Shown piece after piece: positions 50,071 through 58,602 of a stretch of 64,000 nt of DNA; position 1 is the first letter of the stretch, and every line of letters begins with the position of its first letter. The notes below the pieces were generated by a model. The model had not been told where the DNA came from. It saw nothing but the letters and a program-made list of their open reading frames with translations, and did not search any database. The position numbers and the translations under genes are program-made. This DNA comes from Sulfopaludibacter sp963815475 (GTDB taxonomy: Bacteria > Acidobacteriota > Terriglobia > Bryobacterales > Bryobacteraceae): positions 6,572,001 to 6,636,000 of the forward strand of contig CAWFHD010000003.1 of assembly GCA_963815475.1 (NCBI GenBank). Direction: 5' to 3'.

Positions 50071-51069
50071 TCAGCCCTGGTCATGCCAGCAGTTGGAATG
50101 AACGTCAAACACGCAGTTCCTCAAGAGAACCTCTCTCAGGGCCTTGCACAGCAGGAAACCGGCGCACTCCTCAAGCACCCGATCGTATCTGTAGTCTGCA
50201 AAGTCCGGCGAAATTGGCTGGTCCCCGTCAATGACGAATCCGCGCTTCTTCCGAAACTTCTCGTGGAACGGCAGGCCATGCGCCATCTCGGTCCGCAACT
50301 GGTAAAGATCTGCCGCTACGTCGATGACCTTGTATCTCGGCACGTGGCCGGTGGTGCTTGCCGGGAAGACTTGAGCGTCAGCGCCCAGGAGTTGACACAG
50401 CCGCTCGCAGAAAGCCACGGTGCCGCCGCTCCTCGTGATCGCATCCAGGCCAGTGGCCCACAGGAGAATACGGATGTGCCGGTCCGGGGCGCCCATACCC
50501 TGTTCCAGCAGCCAGATTGGAATTTGAAGTCGAAGGATGGGCTGTTGAAAGGCTTGCCGAAGCCGTTCCAGAACGAGTGGAACGTCATCGCGGAAGGACG
50601 CCGGAACAGGGCAAAGGCGGCTCCAGACCGTCTCGATAAACGCTTGACGGCGTTGCGTAGAATCTAAGACCAGGCCGTCATCCGTCCTCCTATAGAGCAA
50701 GAGTAGATTCGTTGCGCCAACAGGCGCAAGAATCTGGGCGGAATACATGGCGTGCAGCATCAATTTGAATGCCGCGTCCTGCCTTCGCCGGTGCCTCACA
50801 TTGTCGAGTGAGTATTCATTCTCGAAATCGTAGCAGAGCCAGTAGCCGTCTCTTGCCGGTTCGCCTATATCGTGATGGTGAAGGAGAGCGTCCGATGATT
50901 CCAGCGACACTCTTTCAGGCGGGTGAAGCCGCCGGATCGCAATGCCTGCCGTGATCGGTTCTTCCGACCCCTTCCAATTCGGAAGGGGCGTCAACATGAC
51001 GAACAGCCTGGTGGAACCTTCGATTGAGGCCGTGGTCAATCCTGGCTCCTTTGGAGAGGATACGGGCAA
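50071..51069 (-). CDS. HEPN-domain-like protein of unknown role
   Basis: A protein of up to 332 residues without signal peptide or membrane helix. The C-terminal third contains LYQLRTEMAHGLPFHEKFRK, where RTEMAH fits the R-x4-H motif of HEPN RNases, in the sequence setting I associate with ApeA-like HEPN domains. It is followed by a helical YRYDRVLEECAGFLLCKALR. The N-terminal two thirds are unrecognised. The start could be TTG 51069 or ATG 50997. It lies among gene fragments and has no obvious antitoxin partner. HEPN proteins are often toxins or abortive-infection effectors, so defence is a possible role. Confidence 0.6.
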   Translation of the reverse strand: MPVSSPKEPGLTTASIEGSTRLFVMLTPLPNWKGSEEPITAGIAIRRLHPPERVSLESSDALLHHHDIGEPARDGYWLCYDFENEYSLDNVRHRRRQDAAFKLMLHAMYSAQILAPVGATNLLLLYRRTDDGLVLDSTQRRQAFIETVWSRLCPVPASFRDDVPLVLERLRQAFQQPILRLQIPIWLLEQGMGAPDRHIRILLWATGLDAITRSGGTVAFCERLCQLLGADAQVFPASTTGHVPRYKVIDVAADLYQLRTEMAHGLPFHEKFRKKRGFVIDGDQPISPDFADYRYDRVLEECAGFLLCKALREVLLRNCVFDVHSNCWHDQG

Positions 51070-51622
51070 TGGGACTCAATCCAAATCGGCGTTCGCGACG
51101 TTGTCCACAAGTTGAATCCCCGTTGAGGTGGTTTCCCGGTAATTTATCATGATTGTCGCGCTGCCGCGAATGCCGGCAGGTTCGAGAGGATATGTTCCTC
51201 GGAGCCGTCATTGCACTCCGGCAGTCGGGCGGACGTTGGTATATTCGTATCGCGCCGACTGATGGCTCTTCCCCGCACTGCCGCCAACGTCACGGTCCAA
51301 CTCCTGTTTGAGGGGACGCCCCTGCTCTTGGAGATCCAGATCGTGATAGCTGTCTGCCCGGCGTCGCTCTCAAAGCTTGCGCTGTAGACGGAGGCGGTTT
51401 TTCCCCGTTCACCGATTCGTCGCGGAGGTGTTGGCAGGTGGCTGGTTTTGAGGTGGCGCGATTCTCCTCTTCCTGCTTCAATATCTGCGCCGCAGTCATT
51501 CGGCCTCGGTGCCATTTTCCGTTGACCATTGCCTGCAAACCTGTAGTCCACGCCATGATTTACACCAATTACTAACAACTTCACAAGCCAAACTGGCAAG
51601 GCGGTTTCCTTACTGGAAGCGG
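51070..51622. other. Stretch with no supported gene
   Basis: About 550 bp. Several overlapping frames of 80-150 codons exist on the minus strand (for example 51147-51599), but none shows a recognisable family or a consistent frame. Probably gene debris. Confidence 0.45.
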
Positions 51623-51975
51623 TTACAACTTACCGAGGACGGCGCGAGCCACAGCCAGGGTCTTCGTGTTCGCGTCGGGGAGCGGTCCGGCGATAACCCC
51701 GATGACGAGGTCGCCTTTCAATACGTGCAAGCCGAGTTTGGGAGCCTGGATTGCCCGGTCAGTCCGGAAATCCCGGTAAACCCACTCGATCCCTTGCTGG
51801 CGCCGGCGGCTTGGGCGATTCCGCTGAATAGCCCGTTCGCAATGCCCATGGCCGTCATTGCGCCTTTGCCGTCGGGATCCAGGGTGAGTATCAAGAGGGG
51901 CATTTCCCCGCCGCTGCCCGAGAGTGCTTGGCCTGCGCCGGCGCTGGCCGCCATTTGTTCCATCGCGGTAGCCAA
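51623..51975 (-). pseudogene. Frameshifted fragment of an unidentified protein
   Basis: Two frames on the minus strand look like one protein. The first (to about 51785) reads MEQMAASAGAGQALSGSGGE and then MPLLILTLDPDGKGAMTAMG and IANGLFSGIAQAAGA. In a second frame, the sequence continues TDRAIQAPKLGLHVLKGDLV, IGVIAGPLPDANTK and TLAVARAVLGKL before a stop at 51623. Both read like genuine protein, so a frameshift near 51780-51795 is likely. I do not recognise the family. Its upstream part is overlapped by the sigma-factor pseudogene on the other strand. Confidence 0.45.
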
Positions 51976-51984
51976 TTGGTGACG

Positions 51985-52486
51985 AAGAGGCAGGCCGGCA
52001 ACTGGTGGAGGCGGTCTACCGGGAGTTGAGGCGGGTGGCTTCGGTGTATCTCAGCCGGGAATCCAACATGGTCACGCTGCAGCCCACGGCGCTGGTGAAC
52101 GAACTGTGCGTGAATCTGCTTTCCGGCCGTCCCGTAAGCTGCGAGAACCGTCTAAACTTTCTGCACCTGGCCGCCCGGTAGATGCGGCGCTTGATTGTGG
52201 ATCATGTGCGCCGCAGGACCGTGCTGAAACGCGGCGGACCGGAGAGGCCTCTACCGCTCGATGAAGCGCGCGATCACGCCATTGCGCTCGACGATCGCAT
52301 GGCCGACGTGAACGAGTCTCTGATGCGACTGGAAGAATTGGATGCCCGTGCTGCCTCCGTGGTGGAGATGCGCTACTTCGGCGGTTGACAGAGCAGGAGA
52401 TCGCGGACGTTCTGCTGGTCTCCACGGCGACCGTCAAACGCGATTGGGTGTTCGCCCGCTCATGGCTCCTGGCCCAGTTGGGCTGA
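51985..52486 (+). pseudogene. ECF sigma factor pseudogene (TIGR02999-like)
   Basis: A decayed sigma factor. Readable pieces: EAGRQLVEAVYRELRRVASV, YLSRESNMVTLQPTALVNEL, NRLNFLHLAAR, then an in-frame TAG (52179-52181), MRRLIVDHVRRRTVLKRGG, LEELDARAASVVEMRYFGG, and after a one-base frameshift near 52386 LTEQEIADVLLVSTATVKRD to the end. These match the acidobacterial subfamily in which the sequence around the stop is AARLMRRILVDHAR. The N-terminal 20 or so residues are missing. Truncation, nonsense codon and frameshift together make this a true pseudogene. Confidence 0.85.
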
Positions 52487-53455
52487 TTGAGGCTGCGCGA
52501 GACGCTGCAACTGCGCGATTCTATCGCGGATGGACCGGGCATAAGCGTCGGTCTCGGAGGATGTCGCGCCGCTTGCCTGAAGTCCGGCGCGCAGGTCCGC
52601 ATCGGTCACACGGGACAAGTTGGTGAGGAGCCACCGGACATCGGCGACGTCGATTCCAGAGGTGATGTCTTTGCCGTGCTTACCGCGGTAGCCCCAGCGG
52701 ATAACCTGGCCATCAACGCTCCGGGCAAATCCGGGTGTTTGTCGGCTGAAGCCGGCCGCGTTCCACTTATCCCGCGAGAAGAAGCCACCCCACTTCCCCA
52801 AGGTTGCTCCCCAGTCGTCGAAGGCGTAATAGAGTTGGTCACCTTGCGGGCCGGGCTTGGAATAGACGGCGGTATTGCTGCCGGCCCCGTCGCGCGAATC
52901 TTTCGCGTCCCAGTTAGACATCAGCATTAACAAAATCTTGAGGCCATTCAACTCGTGGGTTCCCACAAATGGGTTGTCGGTCCAGGACCACTCCAGGCCT
53001 TCGACCTTGCCTACCTTCTTACCCTCATGGAGCTTGAAGCGCGCATATGCGAATTCACCCTTCTTGTTAAAGAAAGGCTTAGCGCGCCGAAGGTCGTGGA
53101 CTCTGGAGACGACACCGCTGCCGACGTAGTACGTGGGCTGTGCCACGTAGCCCATGGCGAAAAGCATGCGAGACGCGAACACTTCGCTGTGATCTTCGCC
53201 GCCGAACTTTACGATCCAACGGTCGCCTTTTGCGTCTCGAACCTTGACCTTGGGGTTCGTGCCGTTCAAGTCTTCCTCGACAAATTCGAAGGGAGCTTTG
53301 GGCGCCCGCGCCTGGCCTCCAGGGCCCCAAGTCCAATCGTCGATCGTGATGTGAGCCGGTTGCCTCCAAAGCACCGCGCCGTTTTTCGCATCGGCGCAGT
53401 TTAGGAGGGCTGGGATTGCCAGATTGATCGCGATGAGTGTAAGTGGAGTGCGCAT
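52460..53455 (-). CDS. Exported protein with kinase-like core, unknown
   Basis: A 331-residue protein with a signal peptide (LIAINLAIPALLNCADA). The part after residue 60 contains GDRWIVKFGGEDHSEVFASR, MLFAMGYVAQPTYYV, FFNKKGEFAYARFKL, KILLMLMSNWDAKDSR, and YYAFDDWGATLG. WIVKF with a following Glu and the NWDxK...DDWG series resembles an ATP-grasp/lipid-kinase-type nucleotide site, but the resemblance is weak. It follows the gene of another exported protein by 1 bp, forming a two-gene operon. No function is assigned. Confidence 0.7.
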   Translation of the reverse strand: MRTPLTLIAINLAIPALLNCADAKNGAVLWRQPAHITIDDWTWGPGGQARAPKAPFEFVEEDLNGTNPKVKVRDAKGDRWIVKFGGEDHSEVFASRMLFAMGYVAQPTYYVGSGVVSRVHDLRRAKPFFNKKGEFAYARFKLHEGKKVGKVEGLEWSWTDNPFVGTHELNGLKILLMLMSNWDAKDSRDGAGSNTAVYSKPGPQGDQLYYAFDDWGATLGKWGGFFSRDKWNAAGFSRQTPGFARSVDGQVIRWGYRGKHGKDITSGIDVADVRWLLTNLSRVTDADLRAGLQASGATSSETDAYARSIRDRIAQLQRLAQPQSAQLGQEP

Positions 53456-53456
53456 C

Positions 53457-54125
53457 TCACTGTTTCCTGAAATGGTTGCGGAGCGACGGTCCGAATTCTT
53501 TGAAGACGTTCCAGCCCATGTCGGTCACCATGGTGAAGCCAAAGCTCACGAGCGCGTCGCCGGAGCCGTCCTCGCTAGGCGGTTGCCAGAGCCGGGAAAT
53601 GAAGGACGATCCGAGCACGGACCCGAAACGGGAATAGGCGAAATGCTCCTGCCCGGCGTCATTCCGCGCCACAAAAACGGAAGTCACAGCGTGTTTGGTG
53701 CGTTTGAAGAAGCCGCTGTCCAAGGATCGGACGTACCGATTGTCCTCGTGCAGGGCTGTGGCGCCGCCGAATTCAAGGGCTTCGCGAATGACATGTTTCG
53801 CTAACGCGTTACCGAACCGATCGCCATATGCTTCGGCGCCGCCCTTCCACTCTTTTGGTGTGCCCTCCCATTGCGCAATGCCTCCGGCGGCTGCGGCACG
53901 CAGAATCGCGCCCGGTCCGAACGCGTTTTTCAGATAGCGCCGGGCGCGTTCGCTGCTGGTCAGGGGCACGAACTCCGGCTTGACTGTTCGCGGCGTAGCG
54001 CCTGAGTCGCTTGGGTTATCTAAGGTAGGAACGGCAGCCGCCGCAATATCGGCGGTCGCCGTTTGGGCGGACGCGCTGCTGTGCAGTAGCAACACTCCGA
54101 TGGCAATCCAGATGAAACTTCGCAT
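53457..54125 (-). CDS. Exported protein of unknown function
   Basis: A 222-residue protein with a signal peptide (FIWIAIGVLLLHSSASA). The mature part includes LTSSERARRYLKNAFGPGAI, IAQWEGTPKEWKGGAEAYGD, ALEFGGATALHEDNRYVRS, RTKHAVTSVFVARNDAG and FSYSRFGS-like FAYSRFGSVLGSSFISRLWQ. It is rich in Gly and aromatic residues and may be membrane-associated. It resembles exported proteins I have seen in Acidobacteria, without a known role. It is the first gene of a pair with the kinase-like exported protein, 1 bp apart. Confidence 0.72.
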   Translation of the reverse strand: MRSFIWIAIGVLLLHSSASAQTATADIAAAAVPTLDNPSDSGATPRTVKPEFVPLTSSERARRYLKNAFGPGAILRAAAAGGIAQWEGTPKEWKGGAEAYGDRFGNALAKHVIREALEFGGATALHEDNRYVRSLDSGFFKRTKHAVTSVFVARNDAGQEHFAYSRFGSVLGSSFISRLWQPPSEDGSGDALVSFGFTMVTDMGWNVFKEFGPSLRNHFRKQ

Positions 54126-54518
54126 ACTGTTTGGTTCCCCCTATCGACCGGGTTGATACCCGGTTGTGATGAAGAACGCAATTTGTCCACCATCGAGCGA
54201 GATCCGGCGCGGATCTGCGAATCCTTATCTCACAGTTGCTTAGCGGGCTGCGATTGCGCCCGGGTCAGCTCGGGCGTGACAATCGTCCGAATCGGTGTCT
54301 GCCCGCCGTCAAACCTGACTGTCATCAACGCGACTGCTGGTGCATCATCCCAAAGCGAGCGCATTTCCGCGAAACCGCGGCACCGCGAGCGTTCAAGGCC
54401 GGGCCGTCGGACCTCGCCGAGTTGCAACTGCACAGCGGTCTGGTAGTATCTTGCTGCGGCCAGACCCACAGGCGTTGAGCCTATGGGCCGTCACGTGTCG
54501 ACAGGGCGCCCTCCAGGA
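54126..54518. other. Intergenic stretch without a secure gene
   Basis: A 79-codon minus-strand frame (54230-54469) follows the small zinc-ribbon gene by about 50 bp but has no recognisable content or clear ribosome-binding site. Nothing else is supported. Confidence 0.4.
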
Positions 54519-54740
54519 TTAGATGATGACGCGTCTCACGGCGTTGGTTACATGAGCCCGGTAGAACTGCTCATGCTCTTCCCAGGGCACAGTATACTCG
54601 CGGTGGCAGACTCGGCAACGGTAATGCCCGTGAGCCGGCCACGTCATGGCGTTGGCATTGTGCATACACCTGCACCAAAGGTCGCCCAGCCTTCCAATCC
54701 AGCTAATTTCCTGCCTGGCCACTGCCGACATGGTTCCCAT
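54519..54740 (-). CDS. Small zinc-ribbon-like protein
   Basis: A 73-residue protein. The pattern LWCRCMHNANAMTWPAHGHYR and CRVCHREYTVPWE supplies two CxxC/CxC pairs plus histidines, consistent with a small zinc-binding fold. GGAGG lies 6-7 nt upstream of the ATG at 54740. I recall similar short proteins in Acidobacteria but do not know a function. Confidence 0.55.
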   Translation of the reverse strand: MGTMSAVARQEISWIGRLGDLWCRCMHNANAMTWPAHGHYRCRVCHREYTVPWEEHEQFYRAHVTNAVRRVII

Positions 54741-55095
54741 TCCGCGCCTCCGTGATCTTCCTCCGGCATCGTTGATAGAGCACGTGGCGGGCCTCATTCC
54801 AGGTTCCGGCAACATGTTCTACGATGCGCTCGTTCACCTCAGGCCCGGCCAGGAGTGCCGACTTGTTGGAATCGGATGTAACCCTTCGCGCCCATCCGGC
54901 GCGGCTGAGGATCAACCTCGCGCAAAGAGCGGATTGGCGAGCGTGTCGAAAACGTTCGACGCCATATCTGACGCCGAGGGCCCTTATTGTCAGCCAGTTA
55001 GCGATGGCCCATATCTTGCTCTTTGCAAGTGAAGGACGGCGGTGAAGTGGCGCCGCTCCGGCCCCAAAATATCCCAAACAAAGAAAGGAATATAC
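54741..55095. other. Intergenic region upstream of the alcohol dehydrogenase
   Basis: A 355-bp divergent region. A minus-strand frame runs through it but lacks a start codon within the region and a recognisable family. No strong promoter consensus is seen. Confidence 0.45.
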
Positions 55096-56203
55096 ATGCC
55101 TACAACGACAGAATTCCGCGATGAGCAATCGAGCGAAGTGAAACAGCCACAATCGGTGCCCACTCCTGCCGGCCAATCGGGCAGAAGTTCGCCCACGAGT
55201 TACAGAGCGTGGGTTGCGAAGGCGGCGAAACAGCCGATGGTTCTCGAAACCGTCGACCTCGGGCCGCTCGCCGACGAGGATGTTGAGGTTGCCGTCGAAC
55301 ACTGCGGCCTGTGTCACTCCGACCTCTCGGTATTTAACAACGATTGGGGAAATTCGCAGTTCCCGGCGATTCTCGGTCACGAGGTGGTCGGCCGCATAAC
55401 CGCCGTGGGCCCCAATGCCAAGGGACTCGAGGTGGGCCAGCGCGCCGGCATCGGCTGGAATTCGGGTAGCTGTATGCATTGCCGCCAATGCATGTCCGGA
55501 AGCCATCACCTTTGCCCGCAGGTGCAACCTACCATCGTGGGCCATCGAGGCGGGTTCGCAACCCATATCCGCTCGCATTGGGCCTGGGCCTTTCCCCTGC
55601 CGGAGAAACTCAACTTCGCCGAAGCCGGGCCGCTCTTGTGCGGAGGAGTCACCGTCTTCTCGCCGCTCGTGACGCACGCAAAGCCGACGCAACGGGTAGG
55701 CATCATTGGAATCGGCGGTCTGGGGCACATGGCCGTGAAGTTCGCCGCCGCGTACGGCTGCGATGTCACTGCCTTTACATCGCGCGGAGCCAAGGCTGAT
55801 GAGGCGAAGCGCTTCGGGGCAAATCAGGTGATTACCAGCGACGACGCGGCAGCCATCAAGAAACTCGCTGGCAGCCTTCGATCTCCTGATCAGCACTGTC
55901 AACGTGAAGCTCGATTGGGACGCGATCATCGGCACGCTTGCGCCGAACGGCCGCCTGCATGTCGTCGGGGCAGTGTTGGAACCCATCCCTGTTGCCGCCT
56001 TCTCCCTCATCATGCAACAGCGCAGCATTTCGGGTTCGCCGAGTGGCTCGCCGGTAACGATCGGCACGATGCTCGACTTTGCCGCACGGCACAATATTGC
56101 GCCGGAGACCGAGCACTTCCCCATGAGCAAAATCAACGAAGCCTTCGCCAGACTAGAATCGGGTAAGGCCCATTACCGCATCGTGCTGGACGCGGACTTC
56201 TGA
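55096..56203 (+). pseudogene. Zinc-dependent alcohol dehydrogenase (YahK/CAD-like), one-base frameshift
   Basis: An NADP-type medium-chain alcohol/aldehyde dehydrogenase of about 368 residues if the frame is restored. Catalytic zinc ligands lie in HCGLCHSD and LGHEVVG; the structural zinc is held by CMHCRQCMSGSHHLC; the Rossmann motif is IGIGGLGHMAVKFA. Up to KKLAGS the frame is intact, then one extra C near 55876 shifts it. The next frame continues FDLLISTVNVKLDWDAIIGT and ends SGKAHYRIVLDADF. The start at 55096 has AAAGGAA upstream. It is the first gene of an operon with an SDR, RidA and a dehalogenase-like hydrolase. Confidence 0.85.
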
Positions 56204-56240
56204 TCTGCCGGCTGACGAGACGCGTTCAAGGTTAATCAAT

Positions 56241-56970
56241 ATGAGCGTTCCACCGAAGACAGCTATTGTGACTGGGGCTTCGCAGGGAATTGGCGCGGGC
56301 GTCGTGAAAGCGTTCGTCGAACGGGGCTTCAACGTCGTTGCCAGTTCCCGGAACATGACCGGCTCTACCGAAGTCGCCGCGTCCGACCAGGTTGCGCTGG
56401 TGGATGGCGACATCGGACAGCCGGCAACTGCCGCGAGAATTGTCGAGACGGCGCTGTCCCGATTCCAATCGATCGACGTGCTGGTCAATAATGCGGGAAT
56501 CTTCTTCGCCAAGCCGTTCACAGACTACACAACGGAGGACTTCCAGTCGCTGTTTTCGACGAACGTGGAGGGCTTCCTGTACATCACCCAGCTTTCCATC
56601 AAGCAGATGCTGGCCCAGAAGACGTGGGGCGAGTATCGTCACGATTACGGCGGCCCTTGCCCGCAATCCCATCCGGGGCGTCACGGCTTCTGTGCCTATG
56701 ATTACCAAGGGTGGTCTCGAAACCGTTACTCAACACCTCGCGATGGAGTACGCGAAGGACGGTATCCGCGTGAACGCTGTCGCGCCCGGGGTTGTCTACA
56801 CGCCGCTTCACCAGGACACGCCGAAGGACGTGATGGAAGGCCTGTCGCCGATGGGTCGGCCTTCCACCGTCCGGGACATCACGGACGCGGTTCTGTACCT
56901 GATCGACGCCGCCACGGTTACCGGTCACATCCTGTACGTCGATGGCGGCGCTCATTTCGGCCGCTGGTAA
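56241..56970 (+). pseudogene. SDR-family oxidoreductase, one-base frameshift
   Basis: A short-chain dehydrogenase of about 243 residues if corrected. The N-terminal frame has IVTGASQGIGAGVVKAF, VDGDIGQ and DVLVNNAGIFFAKPF up to QMLAQKT. There a single extra base (56622-56628) shifts the frame, which then reads GASIVTITAALARNPIRGV and MITKGGLETVTQHLAMEYAK, DGIRVNAVAPGVVYTPLHQ and YVDGGAHFGRW. The active-site Tyr is replaced in the motif ASVPMITKGG, typical of a subfamily with an atypical catalytic site. It starts 37 bp after the alcohol dehydrogenase. Confidence 0.85.
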
Positions 56971-56991
56971 TTCTGAATGGAGGATTTCAAA

Positions 56992-57468
56992 ATGACAATA
57001 AACGGATCTACCGCCGAAGACCGTCTGGTCGAACTCGGTATTCATCTGCCGGATGCGCCAACACCTTTCGGCGCCTACGTGCCAGCGGTTCAGACCGGCA
57101 ATCTGCTTTTCCTGAGCGGGATGCTGGCCACCTCGGGCCACGCGGCGACTGTAGCTGGCGTCGTGGGCAAAGACCTTGACGTCGCGGCCGGCCGGGATGC
57201 GGCTTACAGAACCGCACTCAACGCGCTGGCGCTTACGCGAAAGCAATTAGGCTCGTTGAACCGGGTAAGCCATGTCGTGAGGCTCGGCGTGTACGTTGCC
57301 GCGACGCCTGAATTCAAGGACCACGCCAAAGTCGCAGATGGAGCATCGGAGTTGTTTCGCGATGTCTTCGGCGAAAAGACCGTCTCTTCGCGCCTTGTCA
57401 TCGGCGCCGCCAGTCTTCCGCTCGGTTCGCCCGTCGAACTGGAGGTCATCCTGGAAGTGCAGCCGTGA
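56992..57468 (+). CDS. RidA (YjgF/YER057c/UK114)-family protein
   Basis: A 158-residue RidA-like enamine/imine deaminase family protein. Landmarks: PTPFGAYVPAVQTGNLLFLSG, LNALALTRKQLGSLNRVSHV, VRLGVYVAATPEFKDHAKVA and RLVIGAASLPLGSPVELEVI. The long form with AAATVAG-type insertion belongs to a RidA subfamily distinct from E. coli RidA, and its deaminase activity is not assured. The ATG at 56992 has GGAGG 8 nt upstream. It lies 21 bp after the SDR in the same operon. Confidence 0.9.
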   Translation: MTINGSTAEDRLVELGIHLPDAPTPFGAYVPAVQTGNLLFLSGMLATSGHAATVAGVVGKDLDVAAGRDAAYRTALNALALTRKQLGSLNRVSHVVRLGVYVAATPEFKDHAKVADGASELFRDVFGEKTVSSRLVIGAASLPLGSPVELEVILEVQP

Positions 57469-57484
57469 TCCGAAGGCGGCCGGA

Positions 57485-58453
57485 TTGACGGCGCGGCGCA
57501 CAGTGTTGCCGGTTTCGGCAGTGCTCGCAGTGTTTCCATTGCGAGCGCAGGCGCAAAGAAAGGAACGTCCCGTGGAATACGCCACTTTTTATCGCACAGC
57601 TCAGATCGACAGCCTCTCCATCTTTTACAGGGAGGCCGGTCCCAAAGACGCGCCGACGCTTCTCCTGCTTCACGGGTTGCCCTCGTCATCACGCATGTTC
57701 GAGCCCCTCTTCAACCGTCTATCCGATCGCTATCACCTGGTCGCGCCCGACTACCCTGGTTTCGGACACAGCGATTGGCCGGACCCGAAGAAATTCGCCT
57801 ACACATTCGACCACTACGCCGAGATCATGAATCGCTTCACCGAGGCGCTGAGACTCTCGCGCTACACGCTGTACATGCAGGACTACGGCGGCCCCGTCGG
57901 GTTTCGCATGGCGTTGACCCATCCGGAACGGACGGAGGCGCTCATCGTCCAGGACGCCGTCTCGCACAACGAAGGCCTGGGCGCGAACTGGGCTACGCGG
58001 CGCGCATTCTGGGCGGACCGCGCTGCCAATGAAAGCAAGCTTCGCACAAACCTCCTCTCGTTGCCGACAACGCGGACGCGCCATGTAGGGAACGATCCCA
58101 ACGTGGAACGCTACGATCCGGATCTATGGACCGATGAATTTGCCTTTCTCAGCCAGCCGGCGCAAGCCGATATTCAAAGCGACCTCTTTTACGACTACCG
58201 CACCAACGTTGACGCCTACCCCAAGTGGCAGGCGTGGATGCGCGAGACGCAGCCGCGCCTGCTGGTGATCTGGGGCAAGTACGATCTCTCGTTCGATCCC
58301 GGCGAGCCGGAACGCTACCGCAAGGACGTGACGAACGCGCAAGTTCACGTTCTCGATGCCGGGCACTTCGCACTGGATACCGCCGCCGGTGAGATCGCCG
58401 CGTTGGTCGCAGCCTTTGCAAGTACTACGAGTCAAGGCGCCACGCATCCATAA
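57485..58453 (+). CDS. Alpha/beta hydrolase, haloalkane-dehalogenase-like, exported
   Basis: A 322-residue hydrolase. The open frame runs further upstream; a TTG at 57485 opens a signal-peptide-like TARRTVLPVSAVLAVFPLRA QAQ, with AAGG upstream, and is my choice. GTG 57503 is an alternative. The catalytic parts are LLLLHGLPSSSRMFEPLF, nucleophile Asp in LYMQDYGGPVG (an Asp, not Ser, as in dehalogenases and epoxide hydrolases), acid in GKYDLSFDPGE, and His in LDAGHFALDT. The substrate is unknown. It is the last gene of the ADH-SDR-RidA operon, so a role in detoxifying small reactive organics fits. Confidence 0.85.
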   Translation: MTARRTVLPVSAVLAVFPLRAQAQRKERPVEYATFYRTAQIDSLSIFYREAGPKDAPTLLLLHGLPSSSRMFEPLFNRLSDRYHLVAPDYPGFGHSDWPDPKKFAYTFDHYAEIMNRFTEALRLSRYTLYMQDYGGPVGFRMALTHPERTEALIVQDAVSHNEGLGANWATRRAFWADRAANESKLRTNLLSLPTTRTRHVGNDPNVERYDPDLWTDEFAFLSQPAQADIQSDLFYDYRTNVDAYPKWQAWMRETQPRLLVIWGKYDLSFDPGEPERYRKDVTNAQVHVLDAGHFALDTAAGEIAALVAAFASTTSQGATHP

Positions 58454-58602
58454 TAAGGGACCGCGGCATTTGCGTTGACGGACGCGTCGCCACTGCGCAT
58501 ATTGGTGTATACTTCGTGCGTCTGGGGGTAGACGTTTAGGGCGAGTCCGGTTGTCGTCTGGTTACCGATCCGCTCCTAATCGCTGCCGGGGAGGGTGAGA
58601 CT

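Noticed and set aside
54703..56136. 477-codon minus-strand frame
   Set aside because: Antisense to the alcohol dehydrogenase; the codon pattern and motifs support the plus strand.
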